A stretch of 11,690 nt of DNA from an uncultured Victivallales bacterium (GTDB lineage Bacteria > Verrucomicrobiota > Lentisphaeria > Oligosphaerales > JAFGRS01): contig CAILKC010000234.1 in the NCBI GenBank assembly GCA_903834675.1, positions 1 through 11,690 of the forward strand, given 5' to 3'. Positions 5,233 to 11,690 of this stretch are shown piece after piece. Made by a program: the position numbers and the translations under genes. The number at the start of each line of letters is the position of its first letter. The stretch's first letter is position 1. The notes below the pieces were generated by a model. That model did no database searches and was not told the origin of the DNA. It was given only the letters and a program-made list of their open reading frames with translations.

Positions 5233-7956
5233 ATGGCAGAGCAACGTGATGCGTTCACTCTGTTCCGTAAACGCGACGGCACTGAGGTGCGTTTCCGGCG
5301 GGACAAGATCGAGAGTGCCATCCAGAAGGCGGGTGAAGCGGCGTGCCGCCGAGCCGGTACGGATTTCGAACCTGCCGTTCCGAAGCAGGTGACGGATCGC
5401 GTCATCGACCAACTCGACAACCCGCTCTGCGAGTATCACGTTTTTCCAGACAGCCAGGGTCGCCGCATCCCCTGTATCGAAGATGTACAGGACTTGGTCG
5501 AGATCACGCTGTCGGAACTCGGCCATGCCGAGGTTGTGGCTGCTTACAAGCGCTACCGGAAGCAGCGCGAGGTGGCGCGCCGTCGCATCCTGGTCCGTGG
5601 CCGTGAAGGCGCGCCCAAGAAGCCGGATGTTACCGACCAGAGCCTGTTGCTGGTTGAGTCGGCCTCTTCGAGTATGACGTTGCCCTGGGATCGGGGCCGC
5701 ATCATCCGGCAACTGCTCGAGAAGACAGATCTATCCGCCGAGATCGCCATCAGTGTTGCCAAGGCGGTTGAGAACCAGCTCATAGCCAGCGACATGAAGC
5801 AGGTCAATACGGCACTCATCCGTGAGATGGTGAACAACGAGATGGACGCCCGCGGCTTCCATGAGCAGTTGCGTGATCTGTCGTTGTACCGAGTTCCGCG
5901 CGACTTCGTAGAGAGTTTGATGGATACGAAACCTACGGAGAATAGTAATATCGTCAGCAATAACCCGGAGGCGGTCAACCTGGGGCTGGCGGAGATGATT
6001 CTCAAGCAGTGGGGGCTGGAGACCATTTTCAGTCCCGAGGTGAAGCGTGCCCACAACACCGGAGCGATCCACCTGCACGACCTCGGCTATCCCCATAGGG
6101 TATACTGCTCGTCGCACTCCATCGAATACATCAAGAAGTATGGACTGCGCGGCCTGTCCAACCTGAACACCGAGAGCAATCCGGCCCGGAGCGCGTCGGT
6201 GCTGACCGGGCACTTGAACACCTTTCTCGCCTCCATGCAGGCGAACTACGCCGGGGCTTTGGGAATCGCCTACATCAACATCTTCTATGCGCCCTATCTC
6301 GAGGGTATGACCGACCGGCAGATTAAGCAGATCGCACAGGAACTTATCTTCAACGGTTCTCAGAATGCGTTCAGTCGGGGCGGACAGACGCTGTTTCTCG
6401 ACTTCAACATTCACACCGGAGTACCGAAGTACCTGAGTACCGTGCCCGCAATTGGTCCCGGCGGGCGCTACATGCTGCGCCAGGCTGACGGCGTGAAGGT
6501 TGAGTTGGATGAACAGCTCCGAGACGACACGGATGGCACTGGCAATAGCCTGATGAACCTCTATCAGCGCGTCCCTGACGGTAAAGACCGACTTGTTCTG
6601 CGCGAGCTTTACGACCCTAAGATGGGCGTCTCCTATGATCGCGAGGTCGATCGGGAGCTGGCCGCGCGGGGCGAGTCGATCGTCGTCTACGGCGACTATC
6701 TCGCGGAGGCCCGGCGCTTCACTGCCGCGCTGTTACAGGTTTGGGGCGAGGGAGATCGGCTCGGCCGCGTATTCGAGTTTCCTAAGTGCGATTTTCACAT
6801 CAGCCAGGAGACCTTTGACGACCCAGAGCAGCACCGGATCTTCATGGAAGCCTGCGAACTTGCCAGTCGGAACGGCTCGACGTACTTCATCTTTGATCGC
6901 GATGAGGTGACACTCTCGGCCTGCTGCCGTCTGCGCACCACGATCGACGACAACCGGATGCTGCGCCATCCTGAATCCATGCGTTTCTGCGGCTTCCAGA
7001 ACGTCACCATCAACATCCCGCAGGCGGCATATCGTGCGGCGCGCCACGGGCGCAAGAGCTTTGAGGGGTTGATGGAGGAGGTGGATGCAACCATGGACCT
7101 GGCGGTTCAGGCCCATCTTCAGAAACGCGCCAAGATCGCTGTGATGATGAGTGCGCCGGGGCGTCCGCTGTACCAGATCGGCAAGCCCGCCTTGGATGGT
7201 CGCCCCTATGTCGATCTCGACAAAGCCACCTACATCATTGGTTTGATCGGCGTCAACGACGCGGTCAAGTTCCTCACTGGTCAGGAACTCCACGAGAGTG
7301 TTGCGGCCATGGACCTGGCGCTACGCATCGTGTCACACATGTACTTGCGGGCCAAGAAGCTTACGAAGAAGCACGAGATGAAGTTTACCCTGGAGGAGTC
7401 CCCGGCAGAGAGTGCTGCCCGCCGACTTGCCAAGACGGACTTGGTGTACTTCCCGGAGGAGGCGAAGCAGACGGTGAAGGGGGGCGACGAGGACGTGGCC
7501 TACTACACGAACTCAGTGCATCTGGCGGCGGATGCGCCGGTGTGCTTGGTGGAGCGCATCGAGAGGCAGGCGATGTTCCACAGCATTATCGAGTCGGGCG
7601 CGATCACGCACGCCTTCATCGGTGAGGAACGGCCTTCGGCAGAGGCCATCGCAGAGCTGATGAAGGAGACCTTCTTCCGCACGCAATCCGCCCAAGTCAC
7701 CGTCTCTCCCGAGTTTACCTACTGCATCAGTTGCGGGCAGCAATCCCGCGGCCTGCTGGAGAAGTGCCCTGCCTGCAATTCCACCCAGGTCATGGGGGAG
7801 GCCCGCGTCGTCGGTTACTTCAGCAAGGTCCAGAATTGGAATAAGTCCAAGCGGTATGGTGAACTCGTGGCCAGGCATCGGGGTAACTACGCCATCGAAA
7901 CCGCCGACGCTCTCGTGGATATGGCAACGCAGCCCGTGTCTTCAGCGGGAGAGTGA
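5233..7956 (+). CDS. nrdD: Anaerobic (class III) ribonucleoside-triphosphate reductase, catalytic subunit
   Basis: A 907-aa oxygen-sensitive glycyl radical enzyme that converts ribonucleoside triphosphates to deoxyribonucleotides in the cytoplasm. The first ATP-cone spans about residues 8-115 (LFRKRDGTEVRFRRDKIESA onward). A second, less canonical cone spans about 137-215. The ten-stranded barrel follows, with HLHDLGYPHRVYCSSHS carrying C292, NAFSRGGQT near 380, and SACCRL with C564/C565. One of the latter probably is the finger-loop cysteine that becomes the thiyl radical. At the C-terminus the zinc site is C831-x2-C834 and C845-x2-C848. RVVGYFSKVQNWN places the glycyl radical at G861. The start is the ATG at 5233, with GGGAG seven bases upstream. 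An in-frame TTG at 5047 coincides with the -35 box and is rejected. The gene heads the operon, and its stop is two bases before the ATG of the thioredoxin-like gene. Confidence 0.95.
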   Translation: MAEQRDAFTLFRKRDGTEVRFRRDKIESAIQKAGEAACRRAGTDFEPAVPKQVTDRVIDQLDNPLCEYHVFPDSQGRRIPCIEDVQDLVEITLSELGHAEVVAAYKRYRKQREVARRRILVRGREGAPKKPDVTDQSLLLVESASSSMTLPWDRGRIIRQLLEKTDLSAEIAISVAKAVENQLIASDMKQVNTALIREMVNNEMDARGFHEQLRDLSLYRVPRDFVESLMDTKPTENSNIVSNNPEAVNLGLAEMILKQWGLETIFSPEVKRAHNTGAIHLHDLGYPHRVYCSSHSIEYIKKYGLRGLSNLNTESNPARSASVLTGHLNTFLASMQANYAGALGIAYINIFYAPYLEGMTDRQIKQIAQELIFNGSQNAFSRGGQTLFLDFNIHTGVPKYLSTVPAIGPGGRYMLRQADGVKVELDEQLRDDTDGTGNSLMNLYQRVPDGKDRLVLRELYDPKMGVSYDREVDRELAARGESIVVYGDYLAEARRFTAALLQVWGEGDRLGRVFEFPKCDFHISQETFDDPEQHRIFMEACELASRNGSTYFIFDRDEVTLSACCRLRTTIDDNRMLRHPESMRFCGFQNVTINIPQAAYRAARHGRKSFEGLMEEVDATMDLAVQAHLQKRAKIAVMMSAPGRPLYQIGKPALDGRPYVDLDKATYIIGLIGVNDAVKFLTGQELHESVAAMDLALRIVSHMYLRAKKLTKKHEMKFTLEESPAESAARRLAKTDLVYFPEEAKQTVKGGDEDVAYYTNSVHLAADAPVCLVERIERQAMFHSIIESGAITHAFIGEERPSAEAIAELMKETFFRTQSAQVTVSPEFTYCISCGQQSRGLLEKCPACNSTQVMGEARVVGYFSKVQNWNKSKRYGELVARHRGNYAIETADALVDMATQPVSSAGE

Positions 7957-7958
7957 AC

Positions 7959-8402
7959 ATGACGTCAATGCAGGTAGGATTGGCCCAGGTAGGCGTCGAT
8001 GCGACCGTGCGTAAGCAGTTCCGAGTAATGGTCTTCGGTAAGACTGGATGCGAGAAATGTAAGGTGCTTAATCGACGCCTTGACCGGCTCTTCGCTGAAG
8101 AGTGCTGGCAGGACTTCGAGAAGCAGTACTGCGACGTCGAGACGGAGGAAGGGCTCATCGCCTTCTGTCGGGCTCAGTGCTTGAACCCGAGCCGCATTCC
8201 GGCCCTGCTGGTGGCGCGGCGTACGGATGGGGACTGCTATGTACCCGTGCAAAACCTCAGAGCGGATACGGCCGATCCTGTTTGCGGCCGGTCGCACCTG
8301 TACCAGTACGTCGGCCTGCAGACGGACTACGGTGAGATTGGCAACGGCCTTATCACCCCTGAGATGATCGAGGCGGTGCTGAACGAGGCGCGTGTGTCCT
8401 GA
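7959..8402 (+). CDS. Thioredoxin/glutaredoxin-fold protein, probable NrdH-like reductant of NrdD
   Basis: A 147-aa protein with the redox motif C31-E-K-C34 after a short beta strand (FRVMVFGKTGCEKCKVL) and a likely cis-proline at P81 (SRIPALLV). Together these define a thioredoxin/glutaredoxin fold. It is longer than a classic NrdH (about 75-80 aa). It has about 20 extra N-terminal residues and an insert of about 40 residues after the cis-proline strand that carries further cysteines (C93, C109). The start is the ATG at 7959, two bases after the nrdD stop, with GGGAG at 7947-7951. An in-frame GTG at 7953 is the alternative. From its place between nrdD and the activase, its likely role is to reduce the active-site cysteines of NrdD, as reported for the NrdH of the Methanosarcina barkeri class III operon. 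Its own electron donor is not in this window. Confidence 0.75.
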   Translation: MTSMQVGLAQVGVDATVRKQFRVMVFGKTGCEKCKVLNRRLDRLFAEECWQDFEKQYCDVETEEGLIAFCRAQCLNPSRIPALLVARRTDGDCYVPVQNLRADTADPVCGRSHLYQYVGLQTDYGEIGNGLITPEMIEAVLNEARVS

Positions 8403-8505
8403 CCTCAGGGTGCCCGACCCGGTGGCGGTCGGTGCTGCGTGACCTGGGTGCTGCGACGGGTCCCTGCACGGTCCGGCGCTGATCGGGGAAGAGGACGGAC
8501 AACGA
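8403..8505 (+). other. 103-bp intraoperon gap before nrdG
   Basis: This gap between the redox protein gene and nrdG is long compared with the tight nrdD junction. It contains a direct repeat GGTGCTGCG (8431-8439 and 8447-8455). I see no good promoter and no T-tract terminator, so co-transcription remains likely. The nrdG ribosome-binding site GAGGA lies about ten bases before its ATG. Confidence 0.4.
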
Positions 8506-9210
8506 ATGCCGCCAGAGCTCTCGCCCATCTACGCTTCCATGCGTAATCCGTCCTTGGTAGACTTTCCCGGACGCCTGGCGGCGGTGTTCTTCGTGACGGG
8601 ATGCAACTTCCGCTGCGGCTTCTGTCACAACGCACCCCTACTGGGCTCGGTGAAGGAGGGCTATTCCTGGGATCGTCTCGACGAACTGTGCCAGAAGTTC
8701 CGCCGCCAGTGGGTCAAGGCCGTCGTCATCACCGGAGGCGAGCCCTCGCTCGCAGCGAACCTGGTGGAGACTCTGCACTTCTTCCGGGAGCGAGGCTTTG
8801 AAGTAAAGCTGGACACAAACGGCTCGCGTCCCAGTGTTCTCGCGCACGCGCTCAGCCTTGTCAGCTTTGTGGCTATGGACGTGAAGTGCAGCCTGCCGCG
8901 CTATGGCGAGTTTGTCGGGTTTGCCGACTCCGGGGCCATTCACGACTCCATCCGGTTGCTTCTGGGCTCAACCACGTCCTACGAGTTTCGTACCACCCTT
9001 ATCGAAGCGATCCACACGGAAGAGGAAGTGTCCGCGATCGGGGAGACGGTCCGCGGTGCCATGTGCTTCGCGGTGCAGCCTTTCATCCCGCGGCAAGACT
9101 TGCCCGAGCCAGAGTTGCGGGTAACGCCGCGCACTCGGCCCCAGTTCATACGGCGGGCTGCGGACATACTGCGTCCGTATGTGCGCCGCGTGGAGGTCCG
9201 TGGCGGCTGA
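8506..9210 (+). CDS. nrdG: Anaerobic ribonucleotide reductase activating protein (radical SAM)
   Basis: A 234-aa radical SAM enzyme that cleaves S-adenosylmethionine and generates the glycyl radical on G861 of NrdD. The [4Fe-4S]-binding motif C33-x3-C37-x2-C40 lies in TGCNFRCGFCHN, preceded by the characteristic NPSLVDFPGRLAAVFFVTG. ITGGEPS (the GGE motif that contacts SAM) follows near residue 75-81, then LDTNGSRP and the AMDVKCS strand. The arrangement is that of the PflA-like NrdG subgroup (TIGR02495 type) rather than the shorter E. coli NrdG. It is the last gene of the operon. An ATG at codon 12 is an alternative start, but the upstream ATG has the better ribosome-binding site and keeps the residues before SLVDFPG. 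Confidence 0.92.
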   Translation: MPPELSPIYASMRNPSLVDFPGRLAAVFFVTGCNFRCGFCHNAPLLGSVKEGYSWDRLDELCQKFRRQWVKAVVITGGEPSLAANLVETLHFFRERGFEVKLDTNGSRPSVLAHALSLVSFVAMDVKCSLPRYGEFVGFADSGAIHDSIRLLLGSTTSYEFRTTLIEAIHTEEEVSAIGETVRGAMCFAVQPFIPRQDLPEPELRVTPRTRPQFIRRAADILRPYVRRVEVRGG

Positions 9211-9221
9211 GCCCTAGACTA

Positions 9222-9241
9222 GACGCACTCCCGTGTGCGTC
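9222..9241. terminator. Hairpin between convergent nrdG and ilvD
   Basis: GACGCAC (9222-9228) and GTGCGTC (9235-9241) form a perfect 7-bp stem around TCCCGT. It lies 11 bp after the nrdG stop and 21 bp beyond the ilvD stop, so it could serve both transcripts. Neither strand has a T-tract after the stem, so classical intrinsic termination is not assured. Confidence 0.5.
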
Positions 9242-9262
9242 GGGTGAGAGTCGGCGAGCTAG

Positions 9263-11110
9263 CTATCTGACCTGGGTCACATCGCGGCTGGCACCAGTGG
9301 CTGCCGAGGTGGTGAGTAGTGCATAGGCTCGCAGCGCCTCAGACACCTGGCGCTCACGCTTCGGTCGCCAGGCCTCCTGGCCCAGTGCCTTCATGGCTCG
9401 GCGACGAGCCGACAACTCGCGTGCGGTCAAGCGGATGTTAATGGCGCGCTTCGGGATGTCGATGTCGATGATGTCCCCGTCTTGCAGCAAACCGATCACC
9501 CCGCCTTCGGCCGCTTCCGGCGACACATGGCCGATACAGAGGCCCGATGTGCCACCGCTGAAGCGCCCGTCGGTGACCAAGGCACAGACTTTGTCGAGAT
9601 GCTTCGTCTTGAGGTAGCTGGTCGGGTACAACATCTCCTGCATCCCTGGCCCGCCCTTCGGTCCTTCGTAGCGGATCACCACGACGTCGCCCGCCTGGAT
9701 GTGGTTCCCCAGGACGGCGTCGACCGCCTGTTCCTGCGAGTCGTAGAGACGTGCTTTGCCGGAGAAGGTCAGGATGCTCTTGTCGACCCCGGCAGTCTTA
9801 ACGATGCAGCCATCCTTGGCCAGGTTGCCGTACAACACGCACAGCCCACCATCCTTGCTGTACGGGTGCTCCAAGTCGCGTATGCAGCCGCCGACACCAT
9901 CAAGGTCGGGTGCTGCATAGGTCTCCGCCTGGGCGAAGCCGCGGTTGCAGATGCGCCCGCCTGGCGCTGCCAGGGCACGCGCCAGGGCTGTCGCTGTGGC
10001 GGTGGGACGACGGATGTTCTCCTCGGCAAGCTGCTCGCCCATGGTGCGGCCCGAGATGGTCAGGGCATCTCGGTGGACCGCCCCGCCACGGTCCAGTTCG
10101 CCCATGATGGCCGGAATGCCACCCGCGTGACTGACGTCTTCCATGTGGTAGTGGGAACTTGGCGCGACCTTGCAGATGCAGGGAACGGAACGGCTGATGC
10201 GGTCGATGTCAGCCATGGCAAACTCCACGCCGGCAGAACGTGCGATGGCCAGGATGTGGAGCACCGTGTTGGTAGAGCCCCCCATGGCGACGTCCAGCGC
10301 CATCGCGTTTTCAAAGGCCGCTTTGGTTGCGATGGCACGCGGCAGCACGGAGCGGTCGCCGTCCAGATAGTGGCGGCGACACATCTCGACGATCCTCCCG
10401 GCCGCTTTCTCGAACAGACTCCGCCGCAAGACGTGGCTGGCCAGGAGGGTGCCGTTGCCGGGATAGGCCATGCCCAAACCCTCGGTCAGGCAATTCATGC
10501 TGTTGGCCGTGAACATGCCCGAGCAGGAGCCACAGGTGGGGCAGGCTCGCATCTCGATCTCCGCCAGGTCCTTGTCAGAGACGCTAGGGTCTGCCCCCTG
10601 GACCATGACGTCGATCAGATCCAGTGTCACCTCGCCCTTACTGGTCACGGCGCGGCCCGCCTCCATCGGCCCGCCGGCAATAAAGATCGTCGGCAGGTTT
10701 AGCCGCATAGCCGCCATCAGCATTCCAGGCGTGATCTTATCACAGCTCGAAATGCAGATCAGCGCGTCCGCCACATGCGCATTGACCATGTACTCCACGC
10801 TGTCGGCAATCAGGTCTCGACTGGGCAGCGAGTAGAGCATTCCGTCGTGTCCCATGGCGATCCCATCATCGATGGCGATGGTGTCGAACTCGAGCCCCAC
10901 GCCGCCCGCCGCATCAATGAACTCCTTCACCATCTGGCCGTACCCGTGCAAGTGTACATGGCCGGGAACGAACTGCGTGAACGAGTTCGCGATGGCGATG
11001 ATAGGCTTGCCAAAATCCTCCTGCCGCAAGCCATTGGCGCGCCATAGCGAACGCGCTCCCGCCATCTTGCGACCTTCGGTCGTACGCGAACTGCGGTACT
11101 TGCCTGGCAT
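9263..11110 (-). CDS. ilvD: Dihydroxy-acid dehydratase
   Basis: This enzyme dehydrates 2,3-dihydroxy-isovalerate and 2,3-dihydroxy-3-methylvalerate to the 2-oxo acids, the penultimate step of valine and isoleucine synthesis. It also feeds leucine and pantothenate. At 615 aa it equals the long, E. coli-type IlvD (616 aa). The opening [20 protein letters not shown] is the canonical N-terminus. The Fe-S ligand cysteines appear as C123 ([10 protein letters not shown]) and in [11 protein letters not shown] (C190, C193, C196). [12 protein letters not shown] is the metal- and substrate-binding region. [11 protein letters not shown] near the C-terminus holds the serine proposed as catalytic base. The start ATG (11108-11110) follows a strong purine-rich ribosome-binding site, AGAAGGGGGC (11116-11125 on the plus strand). 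It is convergent with nrdG, stands alone, and has its own promoter. No truncation or odd residue is seen. Confidence 0.97.
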   Translation of the reverse strand: MPGKYRSSRTTEGRKMAGARSLWRANGLRQEDFGKPIIAIANSFTQFVPGHVHLHGYGQMVKEFIDAAGGVGLEFDTIAIDDGIAMGHDGMLYSLPSRDLIADSVEYMVNAHVADALICISSCDKITPGMLMAAMRLNLPTIFIAGGPMEAGRAVTSKGEVTLDLIDVMVQGADPSVSDKDLAEIEMRACPTCGSCSGMFTANSMNCLTEGLGMAYPGNGTLLASHVLRRSLFEKAAGRIVEMCRRHYLDGDRSVLPRAIATKAAFENAMALDVAMGGSTNTVLHILAIARSAGVEFAMADIDRISRSVPCICKVAPSSHYHMEDVSHAGGIPAIMGELDRGGAVHRDALTISGRTMGEQLAEENIRRPTATATALARALAAPGGRICNRGFAQAETYAAPDLDGVGGCIRDLEHPYSKDGGLCVLYGNLAKDGCIVKTAGVDKSILTFSGKARLYDSQEQAVDAVLGNHIQAGDVVVIRYEGPKGGPGMQEMLYPTSYLKTKHLDKVCALVTDGRFSGGTSGLCIGHVSPEAAEGGVIGLLQDGDIIDIDIPKRAINIRLTARELSARRRAMKALGQEAWRPKRERQVSEALRAYALLTTSAATGASRDVTQVR

Positions 11111-11214
11111 GTCGTGCCCCCTTCTTCAGCGGCTTCAATCCCACCGTCCTGCAGACGTCAGCGGTTGCCGATAGGTCGAGGCGCGAGTGCTGTTCGTGCC
11201 AACCCCGAAACTGC

Positions 11215-11243
11215 AATTTAGGCTTGACACGCAGCCCTGTCAA
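11215..11243 (-). promoter_or_regulatory. sigma70-type promoter of ilvD
   Basis: Read on the minus strand, TTGACA (11238-11243) is a perfect -35. It is followed after exactly 17 bp by TAAATT (11215-11220) as -10, with 4 of 6 consensus bases. Transcription would start near 11208, giving a leader of about 98 nt. The -35 is one arm of a perfect inverted repeat TTGACA-8 nt-TGTCAA (11224-11243), so a dimeric regulator could overlap it. Confidence 0.65.
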
Positions 11244-11492
11244 TCCAGTCCGGAGGTGGGGGGCAACTACCCCGGGTTCGCCGCCGACTCGATCCGATGG
11301 GTCTGACCTGATCCTGGATCCCTGGATGTCCCGTACCACATCCGCACCCCAGGTCACGCACGAGAAGGGCTCCTAAGTCCCACCCCGCGGGTCGAAAGCC
11401 GACCCAGCGAACCTGGGCGGCCCTGTCCTGGGGGTCTCCCGCGGTGCGTCGCTGATCTTGAGATAACACTGACGAACTGACGAGGATGCGGC

Positions 11493-11520
11493 TTGCAGGC
11501 CGCCTGAGTCGAGATACAGT
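11493..11520 (+). promoter_or_regulatory. Weak candidate promoter for tRNA-Ser
   Basis: TTGCAG (11493-11498) and TACAGT (11515-11520) are separated by 16 bp. The start would be near 11527, about 64 nt before the mature tRNA. This leaves a 5' leader for RNase P to remove. Both hexamers are imperfect. Confidence 0.3.
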
Positions 11521-11590
11521 ACGGTCACTCGCGGCAGTTTTCAGGCTGCCGGTTTGGATACTGAGTCGACCTTGGTTGATTCACCCACCC

Positions 11591-11682
<92 letters not shown>

Positions 11683-11690
11683 AAGCTAAA

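Larger units (their letters stand above)
11111..11590. other. 480-bp gene-free region between ilvD and tRNA-Ser
   Basis: This region holds the ilvD promoter and leader on the minus strand and the presumed tRNA promoter on the plus strand. Otherwise I see only small structures. There is a GGGTCG/CGACCC hairpin (11389-11405), a tandem 8-bp repeat ACTGACGA (11468-11475 and 11476-11483), and short stems GCGGC/GCCGC near 11490 and GGCAG/CTGCC near 11533. I found no credible reading frame and no recognisable branched-chain amino acid attenuator or T-box core. Confidence 0.5.

Noticed and set aside
4899..5249. Small plus-strand gene ahead of nrdD
   Set aside because: It has no ribosome-binding site or recognisable motif, and it runs across the nrdD promoter, NrdR-like boxes and leader.
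9482..10702. 406-residue open frame on the plus strand opposite ilvD
   Set aside because: It lies antisense to a complete, strongly conserved ilvD and shows no recognisable domain. Long antisense frames are common in GC-rich genes.
11111..11480. T-box or branched-chain amino acid leader peptide for ilvD
   Set aside because: I found no T-box core sequence and no short frame rich in Ile, Leu or Val codons on the minus strand.

Overview
This is a GC-rich bacterial chromosome segment. It carries housekeeping genes (RNase P RNA, dihydroxy-acid dehydratase, tRNA-Ser), an anaerobic class III ribonucleotide reductase operon, and an insertion-sequence graveyard at the left end. A bacterial type A RNase P RNA together with Shine-Dalgarno-led genes indicates Bacteria. 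The glycyl-radical reductase and radical-SAM activase indicate that the organism makes deoxynucleotides without oxygen. I cannot assign a phylum. The calcineurin/PHP fusion and the compact iPGM-like metalloenzyme would suit a poorly characterised environmental lineage, but that is only an impression.

Layout. Positions 1-135 hold a perfect palindrome and five tandem copies of an octamer. Positions 136-1766 (minus strand) are mobile-element debris: a complete IS21-family istB, a 5'-truncated and frameshifted istA tail, and a fragment of an IS4/IS1634-like transposase that stops right against the next gene. Positions 1770-3230 (minus) encode a metallophosphoesterase fused to a PHP domain. It is divergent from rnpB (3367-3746, plus), which is closed by a perfect 13-bp terminal helix. 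A 289-residue alkaline-phosphatase/iPGM-superfamily metalloenzyme follows (3905-4774, plus).

The centre of the window (5031-9210, plus) is the ribonucleotide reductase operon: nrdD (glycyl radical catalytic subunit, two N-terminal ATP-cone regions), a thioredoxin/glutaredoxin-like protein with a CEKC motif, and a PflA/NrdG-type radical SAM activase. A sigma70-type promoter with a 17-bp spacer lies in front of nrdD. Two NrdR-box-like sites exactly 31 bp apart flank and overlap it, the geometry expected for NrdR repression. The transcript would have a leader of about 150 nt rich in hairpins, some mutually exclusive.

A short hairpin at 9222-9241 separates the operon from the convergent ilvD (9263-11110, minus), which has its own well-formed promoter at 11215-11243. 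After about 480 bp without a gene, the window ends with tRNA-Ser(GCU), 11591-11682, plus.

How the genes work together. NrdG would install the glycyl radical on NrdD. The NrdH-like protein, encoded between them, would supply reducing equivalents, suggesting a thiol-dependent rather than formate-dependent enzyme. NrdR, not encoded here, would shut the operon off when dNTP levels are adequate. The other genes have no evident functional link to this operon.
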